Shown here piece after piece: positions 1 through 10,800 of a DNA stretch of 64,000 nt; position 1 is the first letter of the stretch; every line of letters starts with the position of its first letter. The DNA is from Hordeum vulgare subsp. vulgare. Its lineage: Eukaryota; Streptophyta; Magnoliopsida; Poales; Poaceae. A program made the translations under genes and the position numbers. The DNA lies in NCBI RefSeq assembly GCF_904849725.1, contig NC_058518.1, positions 212,858,741 through 212,922,740 on the forward strand, given 5' to 3'. Under the pieces are notes generated by a model. That model had not been told where the DNA came from. It worked only from the letters and a program-made list of their open reading frames with translations, and searched no databases.

Positions 1-719
1 AGTGCTCGTGTATTGGACTAAGCTGGAATCTGCAAGCAAACACAAAGGAGAAGACAAAGTACTATGGCTCTTTGACAGATAAACATATATGCATGCGAGA
101 GCCACTAAACATTGTAACCATGGTCTTCTACCTTGACCCAAAGAAAAAGAAAACTATTTACACGGGAAAGCTCCCAACAAGCAAAAGAAGAACAAGAAAT
201 ATTTTTGGGTTTTCTCAAACTAGACAAACACACGAGAAGAAAGCGAGAAAAAGAAATAAACTAGCATGGATGATATAGTGGCAAAGTGTGAACACCGACT
301 AACAAAGTGAAAGCGTGAGCAAGAATATAAAGTCGGTGAGAAACACGTACTCCCCCAAGCTTAGGCTTTTGGCCTAAGTTGGTCTACTCCCATGGATGGT
401 CCGAGAGATACCCAAAATCATAATGGGGTTGTACGGGAGCGCTGCAGCTACCGCCTGAATAGCTGCCTCACGGAGGCGAGCAGCCTTTCCCTCCCTCTCA
501 TACTCCTCTGGTTATGTAATATCTCCATTTTACCTGAAAGTCAAAGAAGGCAAGAGCAGGAAGGGTAATATGGAAAACACACTGTCGGTTAAATATTAAC
601 CGGTATAGGAGGGATTCATTATCCCTCTCAAGATACTGATAGCGTGTCATAGCGGCGCGATCAAGGAAAGTTGTATGGAGCGGGGGATCTCCTTCGCGGA
701 TGGGTACTCCAAGAAAATT
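1..719 (-). other. 3' non-coding region of element A
   Basis: No ORF with recognisable protein similarity. The C-rich stretch near 350-362 (tcccccaagctt) and following bases look like the region downstream of the second ORF in related Athila-type elements, as recalled from memory. The polypurine tract and 3' LTR would lie beyond position 1. The short plus-strand ORF around 72-278 has low-complexity lysine-rich sequence and no sign of being a gene. Confidence 0.5.
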
Positions 720-1395
720 TGCTATGCGAGTGGCTAGATCCCACCAAAGAAATCCCCTTCATTAGCGTTATTATATAGCCTCCTCGCAATTATAGCTCCC
801 ATGTTGAAACTTCTATCACCCGTTACTGCGCTGTTAAGAATACTGAGGTCAGGTGCGCAGAGGTGACAATGCTCGATCTTGCCATTAATGCATCTACCTA
901 TGAAGAGGGCAAAGTAATGCAAGGCAGGAAAATGAATGCTCCCCATGGTAGCCTGCGTATTATCTCCAGTTTTTCCAACAGTTATACTAGAGAAAAAAAA
1001 TCTCTAACCGAATATTTAGAAGGATCATTGAGACTACCCCAATTAGGTATCTTGCAAATTCTATTGAAATCCTCTAAATCCATGGTATACGATTTGTCAT
1101 AGAGATGAAATAGTACGGATGTGTCACGGCCAGCTGAAAATTAGAATCTACGAACAAAAGAGGCAGTGAGAGCAGTATACTGTTCACATTTATCGAAAAT
1201 GAATTCTTCGAGCCCGGTGTTGTGAACAAATATATCAAACTCGTCTTTGAAACCTGCATCAATCATGAATTCATCAGAAGGCCATTCACATGGTTGTACC
1301 TGTGCGTTCCTCGGTTGGTAAGGATCGGGTTCCCGAATCGCGAGACGGGGACCCCTCTTGCTTGAGGAACCACCATGATAGTTGCTCCTAAACAT
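720..1395 (-). pseudogene. decayed second ORF of element A (Athila downstream ORF, env position)
   Basis: The minus-strand start at 1395 opens 84 codons (1395-1141) with a serine/glycine-rich N-terminus and the motif REPDPYQPRN. Similarity then moves frame: a stretch containing FHLYDKSYTMDLEDF, then 946-734 with IHFPALHYFALFIGRCI and GDRSFNMGAIIARRL. These belong to the protein of unknown function that Athila-type elements of large grass genomes carry downstream of pol, in the env position; this is recalled family knowledge, not a search. At least two frameshifts and a stop near 734 break it. No signal peptide or membrane segment is convincing. Function unknown. Confidence 0.6.
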
Positions 1396-2177
1396 TTTCC
1401 TTTTCTGAAATTTTCACTGACTCAAAGGAATAGTGAACAAGGCTCAACTAAACTCATAGGAACTACTCCGACAAGTGCCTAGAGGCCATATCACGCATCA
1501 AAACTACTTGGGACCAGCTAAAATTAGCATGCAAATCTCAAGAACAGGGTCACCAAGGCAACAAAAATACGCGATGTATAAGGCAGTAGAGCAAAAACTA
1601 ATTGGACCTATGGAGGAGTCACATACCAAGGAGCAATTTCCCCAAAACAGTTTGGTGAATGGGGCTTTGCACAAGGAGATCGAAAATCGCAGCAAGAAGA
1701 GCAAGAACACGGGTTTGAGCTGCGAAACGATTTTTTCTGGAGGTAGGAGAAGGCGATGGGAGCTAGAATAAGTGGAGGGGGTACACGTGGGCCCCACAAG
1801 CCTGGTAAGCGCGACCAGGGGGTGCCCGCGCCTTGTGGGCTTGTGGCCCACTAGTGCATCCCCCTGACTAGCTCTCCGTCTCAGAATTTTTCAAAAATTC
1901 TAGAAAAATATTACTTGATTTTCATGACATTCAGAGAACTTTGATTTTCGGGACACTTTTCTACGGGACGCAAAAAGCAGAAAATAGGGAAAACTAAGGC
2001 TAAATCTATCAGTTTTCTTCTAAGCAACCAAAGGTGAAAGCTTGGAACAGAGGTTGTGACTCCTTGATTCATCCGTCTCATGGTCATCGAAAGAAATCCG
2101 TCAATGAGGTTGATCAAGTTTCCTTGACAAACTTTTTCGAATCGCAAAAGAAAGAACGGAGAATTTTCGAATAGTCA
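1396..2177 (-). other. spacer between gag-protease and second ORF of element A
   Basis: About 780 bases without recognisable coding sequence on either strand. In autonomous Athila elements the reverse transcriptase, RNase H and integrase would sit here; no YxDD, HHCC or DDE motif was found in any frame. The short ORFs here look like chance frames. Confidence 0.6.
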
Positions 2178-4784
2178 CTAGGTTACCTCAACGAGGATGT
2201 GCACATCCCCGGCAAGCTTGACAGTAGGTATAGGGCATTCAAAGCTCCCAATAAGAATCGATGAAGTTTTTTCAATAGCATTGATGCAATGTACCCGATA
2301 TTGTTTCTTCGGAAAGTGCACCGTATGCTCATTACCATTGACATGGAAAGTGACATTGCCTTTATTGCAATCAATAAAAGCCTCTGCAGTGTTTAAAAGG
2401 GGTCTTCCGAGGATGACGGCCATGGCATCATCCTCGGGAATATCCAAAATAACAAAGTCTGATAAGATAGTAACGTTGGCAACCACAACAGGCACATTCT
2501 CGCAAATGCCGATAGGGAAAGCGGTTAATTTGTCGGCCATTTGCAGAGAGATTCCAGTGGGTGTCAACTTATCCAGTTCAAGTCTACGATAAAGAGAGAG
2601 GGGCATAACACTAACACCGGCTCCAAGGTCGCATAAAGCAGTTCTAACGTAGTTGCCTTTAATGGAGCAAGGTATAATGGGCACTCCGGGATCACCTAGT
2701 TTCTTAGGAGTTCCACCCTTGAAGGTGTAATTAGCGAGCATGGTGGACATCTGAACCTCAGGTATCCTCCTCTTATTAGTCATAATATCCTTCATGTACT
2801 TAGCATAGGGAGACATTTTGAGCATATCTGTCAAACGTATTTGCAGAAAGACACGTCTAATCATTTCAACAAATCGCTCAAAATCCTCGTCATTCTTTTT
2901 CTTGGATGGTTTGGGAGGAAAGGGCATGGGTTTCTGAACCCATGGTTCCCTTTCTTTACCATGCTTCGTAGCAATGAAGTCATTCATATCATATCTCCTA
3001 GTCTTAGGTTGTGGGTTATCAAGATCATCAGGTTCAATCTCCACATCCTTATCATTGCTAGGTTGAGCTTCATCATGAACACCACTATCGATATTATTAT
3101 TAGGCTCATGTTCATCACTAGATTGCATTTCAGCATCAGAAATAGAGACATTGTTTGGACTCTCGGGTGTAACAGCATCACGGTTGCTAGCATGCAAGTT
3201 CCTATCATCTTTCTTTTTCTTTCTAGGATGAGTAGGTGCATCAGTGCTAACTCCTTGAGAATCTTGTTCAGTTCTCTTAGGATGACCCTCAAGATACAAA
3301 GGTTCCTGGGTCATTCTACCGCCTCTAGTGACGACTCTAACAAAATTTTCATTCAACTCATTAAGCAAGTCATTGTGAGCCTTAAGTACTTGTTCTACCT
3401 GAGTAGTAACCATAGAGGCATGTTTACTCAACAGCTTAAGTTCATTGACATTTTTGTCCACACAAGCACTTAAATGACTAAGCATACGAGCATTCTGTTC
3501 CAATTGTCTGCTAACATAATCATTGAAACTTTCTTGTTTCACGACAAAGTTATCAAATTCATCCACGCATAAGCTAGCAGGTTTATCAAAAGGAATATCA
3601 CTCTCATTGAATCTACGAAGAGAATTTACCTCTACTACGTGTATCGGGTTAATAAGACCATGGATCTCTTTGATAGGTGGTAGATTTTTGACATCTTTAG
3701 ATTTAATGCCTTTCTCTTTCATAGATTTCTTAGCTTCTTGCATATCTTCAGGACTGGGGAATAGAATACCTCTTTTCTTAGGAGTTGGCTTTGGAGGTGG
3801 TTCGGGAATACTCCAAGCATTCTCATTGCACAAGATATTATTCAATAGGATCTCAACTTGTTCTACAGTTCGTTCCCTGAAAACACAACCGGCAAAACTA
3901 TCTAGGTGGTCCTTAGAAGCATCAGTTAGTCCATTATAGAAGACATCAAGTATTTCATTCTTCTCAAGAGGGTGATCAGGCAAAGCATTCAGCAGCTGGA
4001 CAAGCCTCCCCCAAGCTTGTGGGAGACTATCTTCTTCAACTTGTGCAAAGTTGTATATTTCCTGCAAGGCAGCTTGCTTCTTATGGGCAGGGAAATATTT
4101 TTTAGAGAAGTAGTAGATCATATCCTGGGGGCTACGCACACAACCAGGAGGAACAGAAGTGAACCAAGTCTTAGCATCATCCTTTAGCGTGAAAGGAAAG
4201 AGCTTAAGGATATAGTAGTGGCGGATCTTTTCCTCACTCGTGAATAGGGTGGCTATATCATGCAGTTTGGTAAGATGTGCTACAACCGTTTCAGACTCAT
4301 AACCATGAAAAGGATCAGATTCGACAAAAGTGATTAACTCAGGGTCGACAGAGAATTCATAATCCTTATCGGTCACAAAGATAGGTGAAGTAGCAAACTT
4401 CGGGTCATATTTCATCCTAGCGTTCAGAGGTTTTTCTTTCCACTTGCATAGTAATTTCTCAACATCATAGCTATCCTTACAAGCAAGAAAGTCCTCAGCT
4501 ATCTCTCCCTCCATAACAAAACCCTCAGGCATATCAGGCAATTCATATCTAGGAGAGCTAGTTCTAACAGGTGAAATAGGAGGTTCTACTTGAATAATCT
4601 CAGCAGTTTCAGAAGTATCATCACATCTAGCAGCAACTCTCGCAATTTGTGCATCAAGGAATGCACCTAGTGGTAAAGCAGTATCAAGCAAAGCATCATC
4701 ACAAGCATCATGGACAGCAGAAGTAGCATCATAAAGCACAGGCGACACATCAAAATTTCTAGCAGGAGGTCGTGTCGAAATCAA
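2178..4784 (-). CDS. gag-protease polyprotein of element A, intact 868 codons
   Basis: Structural protein and protease of an Athila-type element; gag would form the virus-like particle and the aspartic protease would process it. The frame is open from ATG at 4784 to a stop at 2178. About residues 185-290 form the retrotransposon gag core (HYYILKLFPF, then DDAKTWF and IYYFSKKYFP). The middle is acidic and lysine-rich, low complexity. Near residue 719 the protease motif CDLGAGVSVMPLSLY gives the catalytic D-x-G, and VILGRPLL near residue 790 matches the second conserved protease segment. The start lies about 130 bases after the primer site, as expected for gag. It ends after protease, with no pol domain downstream. 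It is the only long undamaged ORF in the window. Whether it is expressed cannot be told. Confidence 0.85.
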   Translation of the reverse strand: MISTRPPARNFDVSPVLYDATSAVHDACDDALLDTALPLGAFLDAQIARVAARCDDTSETAEIIQVEPPISPVRTSSPRYELPDMPEGFVMEGEIAEDFLACKDSYDVEKLLCKWKEKPLNARMKYDPKFATSPIFVTDKDYEFSVDPELITFVESDPFHGYESETVVAHLTKLHDIATLFTSEEKIRHYYILKLFPFTLKDDAKTWFTSVPPGCVRSPQDMIYYFSKKYFPAHKKQAALQEIYNFAQVEEDSLPQAWGRLVQLLNALPDHPLEKNEILDVFYNGLTDASKDHLDSFAGCVFRERTVEQVEILLNNILCNENAWSIPEPPPKPTPKKRGILFPSPEDMQEAKKSMKEKGIKSKDVKNLPPIKEIHGLINPIHVVEVNSLRRFNESDIPFDKPASLCVDEFDNFVVKQESFNDYVSRQLEQNARMLSHLSACVDKNVNELKLLSKHASMVTTQVEQVLKAHNDLLNELNENFVRVVTRGGRMTQEPLYLEGHPKRTEQDSQGVSTDAPTHPRKKKKDDRNLHASNRDAVTPESPNNVSISDAEMQSSDEHEPNNNIDSGVHDEAQPSNDKDVEIEPDDLDNPQPKTRRYDMNDFIATKHGKEREPWVQKPMPFPPKPSKKKNDEDFERFVEMIRRVFLQIRLTDMLKMSPYAKYMKDIMTNKRRIPEVQMSTMLANYTFKGGTPKKLGDPGVPIIPCSIKGNYVRTALCDLGAGVSVMPLSLYRRLELDKLTPTGISLQMADKLTAFPIGICENVPVVVANVTILSDFVILDIPEDDAMAVILGRPLLNTAEAFIDCNKGNVTFHVNGNEHTVHFPKKQYRVHCINAIEKTSSILIGSFECPIPTVKLAGDVHILVEVT

Positions 4785-4916
4785 GTGCAGAGCTAGATGG
4801 CAATTCCTTACCTGTCCTCGTAGTTGAGGGCAAGACTTTAGTTTTTGGATCTCTCGGATTCCTCATAGTGATCAACAGACGTACATCCCAAGTGACTCAG
4901 AGAATAGTGCTATGCT

Positions 4917-4934
4917 TCCCCGGCAACGGCGCCA
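4917..4934 (-). other. primer binding site, tRNA-Asp, element A
   Basis: The plus strand reads CCCCGGCAACGGCGCCA, which equals the 3' end of plant tRNA-Asp(GTC) including CCA (established knowledge). The minus strand therefore offers the complementary site, 11 bases inside the LTR end at 4946. This fixes the orientation and the LTR boundary. Confidence 0.9.
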
Positions 4935-4945
4935 GAAAATAGTCT

Positions 4946-6365
4946 TGATAACCCACAAGTATAGGGGATCGCAACAGTTTTTGAGGGTAGAGTATTCAAC
5001 CCAAATTTGTTGATTCGACACAAGGGGAAGCCAAAGAATATTCTCAAGTATTAGCAGATGAGTTGTCAATTCAACCACACCTGAAAGACTTATTATCTCC
5101 AGCAAAGTATCAGTAGCAGAGTAGTGTGATAGCAACAGTAGCAATGGTAACCAGTAGCAACAGTAACAGCAGTAGCGACAGAGTAACAGTAGCAGCAGTG
5201 ACAGCAGTAGCGACAGAGTAACGTAGCAAGGACCAGTAGGAAAAACTCGTAGGCATTGGATCGGTGATGGATAGTTATGCCGGATGATATTCATCATGCA
5301 AGAGTTATAACACGGAGAGATATGTCACTAGCTCCAGTTCGTCAATGTAATGTAGACATGTATTCCGTATGTAGTCATACGTGCTTAGGGAAAAGAACTT
5401 GCATGACATCTATTGTCCATCCCTCCCGTGGCATCGGGGTCCTAATGGAAACTACGGGATATTAAGGTTCTCCTTTTAATAGAGAACCGGAACAAAGCAT
5501 TAGCACTTAGTGAATACATGAACTCCTCATACTATGGTCATCTCCGGGAGTGGTTCCGGCTATTGTCAGTCCGGGGTTGCCGGGTCATAACACATAGTAG
5601 GTGACTACAACTTGCAAGATAGGATCAAGAACACACATATATTGGCGAGAACATAATAGGTTCAGATTTGAAATCATGGCACTCGAGCCCTAGTGATAAG
5701 CATTAAGCATGGCAAAGTAGTAGCCACATCAATCTCAGAACATAGTGGATACTAGGGATCAATCCCCGTCAAAACTAACTCGATTACATGATAGATCTCT
5801 TCCAACCCATCACCGTCCAGCAAGCCTACGATGAGTTTACTCACGAATGGTGAAGAGTATCATGGAATTGGCGATGAAGGAAGGTTGGCGTTGACGATGG
5901 CGACGATCTCCCCTCTTCGAAGCCCAGAACGGACTCCAGATCTGCCCTCTAAAGGAAGAACAAGTGGTGGCTGCGCCTCCATATCGTAAAACGCGATGAA
6001 CTCTTTTCCTTGATTTTTTTCCGGAAGAAAGGGACTAAATAGAGGTGGAATTGGAGGCGGTGGAGCTCTGTGGGCCCCGCAAGCATGCTAGGCGCGGCCA
6101 GGAGGGCCCGCGCCTAGTGGGCTTGTGGGCTCCATGCTCCACTTCTCCGGTTGATTCTTGCGCTAGTATTTTTTATATATTCCACAAAAAATCCTCTTAA
6201 ATTTCTAGGTCATTCCGAGAACTTTTATTTCTGCGGAAAAACAACACCATGGCAATTCTGCTGAAAACATCGTTAGTCCGGGTTAGTTTCATTCAAATCA
6301 TGCAAATTAGAGTTCAAAACAAGGGCAAAAGAGTTTGGAAAAGTAGATACGACGGAGATGTATCA
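4946..6365 (-). repeat. 5' LTR of element A, 1420 bp
   Basis: On the plus strand it runs from TGATAACCCACAAG to GGAGATGTATCA, so the minus strand starts TGATAC and ends GGGTTATCA. The boundary next to the tRNA-Asp site is firm; the outer boundary rests on the TGATAC...TATCA terminal pattern typical of this LTR type. It contains a short degenerate minisatellite (5108-5226). No long ORF. The outer end adjoins LTR sequence of element 1. Confidence 0.85.
5108..5226. repeat. degenerate minisatellite in the LTR of element A
   Basis: Repeated GTAGCAACAG / AGCAGTAGCGACAGAG units; the 22-base unit at 5166-5187 recurs at 5201-5222. Probably replication slippage inside the LTR. No function is implied. 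Confidence 0.7.
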
Positions 6366-7202
6366 AGTATCTTCAGGGGAAAGGCATTGATCACGTACTT
6401 ACCTTGGGTATATTATATACCGCGAGTCGTGGATGACACATAAGTTTCCCGTATCTCGTGGGTCTAGCGTATTACCTCTGCAGAGTGTAAAACTATTCGA
6501 ATAGTCGTGTCCACGGTCAACGACAGTTCGGTGGTGCTGCTTAAACTACGTCCAGTTATTTCTGCTAAAACCGAGTGTGTGTGAGTTGTGACAAAAAGGA
6601 GTTGTTATGAAAGTAATGATATGACCAAGTTGGTGACTTGGCATATAGGGTGAGCCTGGACGGTTCAGCCCTCGACAGATATATTGATATTTGTAACCTG
6701 TTCTTCGAAAGTAATTCTTTAATTTGATGCATATTCATGATCATTCCACCAAGATGAATTCCACCAAAGATGCATGTTATTGTTATCCTTCACTTTCAAT
6801 GTTCGTATCATGGGCTGTTTGCGAGTACATTGAAAAGTACTCATTGGCTTGCCACTGGTTATATTATTGACCAGACATGGAAGGACCGGAGTTTGGGGAT
6901 GAGTACGTCGTCGGAGACGCCCCTGCGAACTAGGACGCTTCCGAGTCAGAATGCCTGTCTGTGTAGGCTTGATGGCATGGGCACCCGCTTAGCCCCTACG
7001 ATTTCCGCTATTAGTTGTACCAGCATGATTTGGCCTTAGGCCCAACCTTGTGAACTTGACCATTCGGTCATGTGATGTAATAATTCGGTACTCGAATGTA
7101 AGACTCTTATTATTCAGTATCTGTGTGTTCGGTGAGCATTGATCTGTGGGATCACTGAGCACGATCAATCGGCGATCTCGACTTTAAGTCGGGGTCCCCG
7201 CA
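6366..7202 (+). repeat. 5' LTR of element 1, left part lost to element A
   Basis: The right end CCCCGCA at 7202 is followed by the primer site. Bases 6651-7202 align with the end of the 3' LTR. Bases 6371-6650 have no match in the 3' copy, which I read as an internal deletion there, because the 3' copy jumps directly from GATAGAAAATCCG to TGTGAGCC. The first five bases (AGTAT) may be the target duplication of element A. Confidence 0.75.
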
Positions 7203-7206
7203 GAGC

Positions 7207-7219
7207 TGGTATCAGAGCC
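7207..7219 (+). other. primer binding site, initiator tRNA-Met, element 1
   Basis: TGGTATCAGAGCC, the standard plant initiator tRNA-Met site, four bases after the LTR end. Confidence 0.9.
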
Positions 7220-7342
7220 ATCCTGACTATAGTAAGCCTTAGGTAGCATGGACGATAGCCAAGACGACTAGTGCACATAGACCTTAACCTGACATTCTGC
7301 ACCCACTAAAAACTTTCTAACCCTCTCCTCTGCATCTTGTAG

Positions 7343-8106
7343 ATGGCCGTCATACCTGAGATGCTTCTGGAGACGGGCTTTCCTCTACTTTTAAGTGATA
7401 GCCTCGAGAAGTGTCAAGTACCCGCACGCCCATCTTCCTCTACCATGAGCACTACGTCAACACCAACACTAAGGAATATCACGTGGACGTGATAGTGAAG
7501 GCTAATGACTCCCAGACTAGTTGGTTCTTTGAAGGACCACAAATGGAGGATCTAATGTTGGCAGTGGAGACTGCAGCACGAGAGGCGCTCTTGTGACTCC
7601 GCGACATGCTTCCCGAGATGGCTGACGAGCCTGCTACTCGTCACCTACCCTTCGTTAAGAACGGGATAGACGGGAGTTGGACACTCATCCCATCTTCCGA
7701 GGACGGGACACCACTAAGGTTTCAGACCTACTTCTGTCTCTCCTCCGACACTTTGACACACCTTTTGATCAAAGAGTCAACAAAGATTCGCCAAGAGCTG
7801 CACCAAGTCAAGGATCTGCTTCGCACGGAGAAGATGAAGAACCGCAAGGTGAAAAAGGAAGGAGCAGCCGGAGGACCACCTGGCTTCGCTCTCCGAGGAG
7901 GAATACCATCGCTTGAGGTCACTCCTCTTCAGAGTCGTCGCCTGACTGCAGAAGAGTACACCGAACTCTTCGCTACCTCACCAACCAAGAGACGCCGTGA
8001 GGGTCCACTTCCTTATCCTACTCCTTCAAAGAAGGGAAGCACTGATCAAGATGAAGACGAAGATCCCGCAGAACCCGCTTATGAGACCGCACAGTCTGCC
8101 GCTTAG
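7343..8106 (+). pseudogene. upstream ORF (ORF0-like) of element 1, before gag
   Basis: An ATG at 7343 opens a short frame (MAVIPEMLLETGFPLLL). Similarity appears to continue in another frame from about 7402: FLYHEHYVNTNTKEYHVDV, then WFFEGP and AVETAAREALL, an in-frame TGA at 7594-7596, and then an uninterrupted stretch to the stop at 8106 that ends in a basic and acidic tail (SPTKRRREGP, DQDEDEDPAEP). About 230 codons in all. The N-terminal half, with VDVxVxAND and a helix-like AxETAAREAL, looks like a small folded domain. A double-stranded RNA-binding-like fold is one idea, but that is a guess. It is separate from gag, which starts at 8355. Such leader ORFs occur in some grass Tekay-type elements, to my recollection. 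Broken by one frameshift and one stop. Confidence 0.5.
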
Positions 8107-8354
8107 TATTAGTAGCGTAGGAAATTAGGAGTTACTCCCCATGCGTAGGAGTTCATGTATCGGTTTAGTGAACCATGAGTGTTGTGTAAGCCTGTTGGAT
8201 GCAAGTCGCATTCTGCCTGAGGCAGCTTGTGAGCGACTACAACACTTGTTTTAAACTAATGCATTAGCTTTCCAAAAACCTTTGGCTTAAAAATTTCACA
8301 TTAGCATAGCACCAGACCCCCTCTTTACTAGAGCATCATCCGTTATGATTCAGG

Positions 8355-9530
8355 ATGGTGAATGCAAGTCGCAACAGCACCTTCGGCAACCCCGGCTCTT
8401 CCTCCTCAGGACAGCAGCAGGGAGCCGGAGGGGAAGCTCAAATTGGAGATCACCATGAGCAGCAAGACGATGATCCACTGCCAGCGCCTCCTCCAGAAAG
8501 CTTGACCATGGCTCAGTTCCTTCAAGCTCTTCAAGAGGAACGTCAAGCTAACAATGCCGCTATTCAGCAGCTGGCTCAAACCTTGGTGAACTACCCGCCG
8601 CAGAACGGGAATGACAATGGTCGCTCTACTCTCTCTAAGTTCATGCGAACTACGCCACCCATATTCACGGAGACGATTGAACCATTAGATGCCGATGACT
8701 AGATCCATACTATCGAGGACCTCCTCGCGCTAGTCAAATGCACTGATGATCATGAGAAGGTCCTCTATGCTTCTCACTATCTCGGTGGCACAGCTAGAGC
8801 TTGGTGGGATGGATTTCAGATCATGCGAGCAGGGCAAGTCATCACTTGGGTTGTGTTCAAAGATGGATTCACGCTGTTCGGATTCCTCCTGGAATGATGA
8901 CCATTAAAAAGCGGGAATTACGAGCCTTAAGGCAAGGTAGTTGATCGTCAAGGAGTATTTGCAGAAGTTCAACCTCCTGTCTAGATACGCACCTGAAGAC
9001 GTCAACAGTGAGGCCGCCAAAGTGGAACACTTTATGGAAGGACCGCAGGAGTTGCTGTAGTATCTGCTGGTTGTTTATGAATGCCGGACCTTCACGATCT
9101 GGTTAATAAGGCCCTTATGTTGGAAGACAAGCGTCGTTCTATGGACGCCACCCGTAAGCGCAAGCTAATGGGTAGTGGAGGAACGAGTAACCCGAAGCTA
9201 CGCCCATGGCAGTCAGCTCCAGCAAGACCCAGCTATCAGCAGCAACAGTACAAGACTCTGACTTTTCGCCAGAACTACCAGCCTCAGCAGCAAGTCAACA
9301 CCAAGACAACAATCAATCCACCGAACAACGGTGGAGTCAAGACCAATCTTCCAGCACAAGTTACCTATTTTGGATGTGGACAAACATGGCACTATTCCAG
9401 GCAGTGTCCCAATAAGAAGCCCGACGCACCGCGCCCCAATGTGCCAAATCAAGGCCAAGGAGCACCAGGGAGGAATCACGCTCCCCGCAATCAGCAGTAT
9501 CCCAGTAGGGGGCAGATTAATCATATTTCC
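8355..9530 (+). pseudogene. gag of element 1
   Basis: Starts MVNASRNSTFGNPG with a glutamine/serine-rich N-terminus. The gag core follows (LYASHYLGGTARAWWDGF), interrupted by a TAG at 8701 and further stops and frameshifts near 8890-9060. Similarity resumes in the frame from 9081 (LHDLVNKALMLEDKRRSM), a basic proline/glutamine-rich stretch and a zinc knuckle YFGCGQTWHYSRQC. The knuckle has lost its first cysteine (Y in place of C in CxxC). Gag would coat the RNA in the particle; this copy cannot. Confidence 0.75.
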
Positions 9531-10800
9531 ATAGAAGAGGCACAGGAAGACCCGGACTGCATTCTGGGTACGTTCCTCGTCAACTCTACCCCAGCAACAA
9601 TATTGTTTGATTGTGGTGCTTCGCATTGTTTTGTTACACAAAGATTTGCGAAAAATGTGGTTTAAAACCTACCCTGCGTCACGGGCAAATGGCAATTCAA
9701 ACCCCGGGAGCAGTGTTGAGGACCAACCTATGATGTAGGAAGGTGGGGATAGTCATCAATGGGACGAGCTTCTCAGCGGATGTCATTGTGCTTAAGTCGC
9801 AAGGCCTAGAAGTAATTCCCGGCATGGATTGGTGGGCCAAGCATCAAAGCATCTTGGATTGTGCCAACAGGGCCATTACCATGACAAGCGACCAAGGGGT
9901 CAAAGTCAAGTATGTCTCTGAACCAGTACCCGCTCTAGTACCACGGGTTAACAACCTGTTAGAGGTAGAACTTGATCGAGTGCCAATAGTCTGTGAGTAC
10001 TCGGACGTTTTTCCTGATGAGCTACCGGGAATGCCTCCTGATCAAGATATCGAGTTCATCATTGAGCTCATGCCCAGATCAAGGCCTATCTATAAGAAGC
10101 CTTACAGGATGGGATCCGAAGAGCTAGCAGAGTTGAAGAAGCAGCTGGATGAGCAACTCAGGAAAGGGTTTATTCGTTCAAGTGCGTCACCTTGGGGATC
10201 ACCTATTCTCTTCGTGTCCAAGAAGGATGGGACTATTAGGCTCTGCGTCGATTAACGTTCTCTCAATGAGGTCATGATCAAGTACAAATATCCACTCCCC
10301 AAGATTGAAGACTTGTTTGATCAGTTAAATGGAGCTAAGGTATTCTCCAAGATCGACCTCCAATCTGGATATTACCAATTGAAGATCCGACCCAAAGACC
10401 TACCCAAGACTGCGTTTGTGACCCGGTACGGTCTGTGCGAATGCATTGTCGTGTCTTTTGGATTGACTAATGCCTCAGATTACTTCATGTACCTCATGAA
10501 CAAGGTATTCATGGAATACGTGGACAAGTTTGTCGTCGTATTCATTGATGACATATTAATCTTTTCCAAGTCCGAAGAAGAGCATGAGGAACACTTGAGG
10601 TTAGTGTTGGAAAAGCTTCGAGAGCACCAACTTTATGCCAAGTTCAGCAAGTGCCAATTCTGGCTAAACGAAGTTGGATTCTTGGGTCATACCATGACAA
10701 CAAGTGGATTGGCAGTTGATCCCTCCAAGATTACTACGATAACCAACTAGGAATCGCCAATTGATGTGAAGGAAGTCAGGAGCTTCCTCAGACTCGCGGG
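9531..10800 (+). pseudogene. protease and reverse transcriptase of element 1
   Basis: The protease motif ATILFDCGASHCFVTQRF near 9596 has DCG where the family usually shows DSG. A stop at 9663 and a frame change follow, then the second protease part (VIPGMDWWAKHQSILDC). RT begins near 10000 (YSDVFPDELPGMPP), with IYKKPYRMGSEELAELKKQL and SSASPWGSPILFVSKKDGTI, an in-frame TAA at 10253, then [16 protein letters not shown]. The catalytic FIDDIL is intact at about 10541-10558, followed by [24 protein letters not shown] at 10748 and frame slips precede RNase H. The order matches Ty3/gypsy pol. Confidence 0.85.

Larger units (their letters stand above)
1..6365 (-). mobile_element. Athila-type Ty3/gypsy retrotransposon A, partial (3' LTR outside window)
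   Basis: Read on the minus strand, the order is LTR (6365-4946), tRNA-Asp primer site, gag-protease ORF, a non-coding spacer, a decayed second ORF and the start of the 3' non-coding region, which runs off the window. LTR ends are TG...CA. The gag and protease resemble the Athila lineage. No reverse transcriptase, RNase H or integrase lies between the protease stop and the second ORF, so this is a non-autonomous derivative that would depend on a relative for replication enzymes. It lies inside the 5' LTR of element 1; a 5 bp duplication (possibly AGTAT at 6366-6370) cannot be checked because the other end is not present. Confidence 0.85.

Noticed and set aside
72..278. 68-codon plus-strand ORF
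   Set aside because: Low-complexity lysine/arginine-rich frame in the 3' non-coding region of element A, without similarity or conserved context.
2841..3473. 210-codon plus-strand ORF opposite gag-protease of element A
   Set aside because: Shadow of the real minus-strand ORF; hydrophobic and cysteine-poor composition expected from antisense reading.
6371..6650. Separate unknown element between elements A and 1
   Set aside because: Composition and position fit the LTR of element 1; the mismatch with the 3' LTR is explained more simply by a deletion there.
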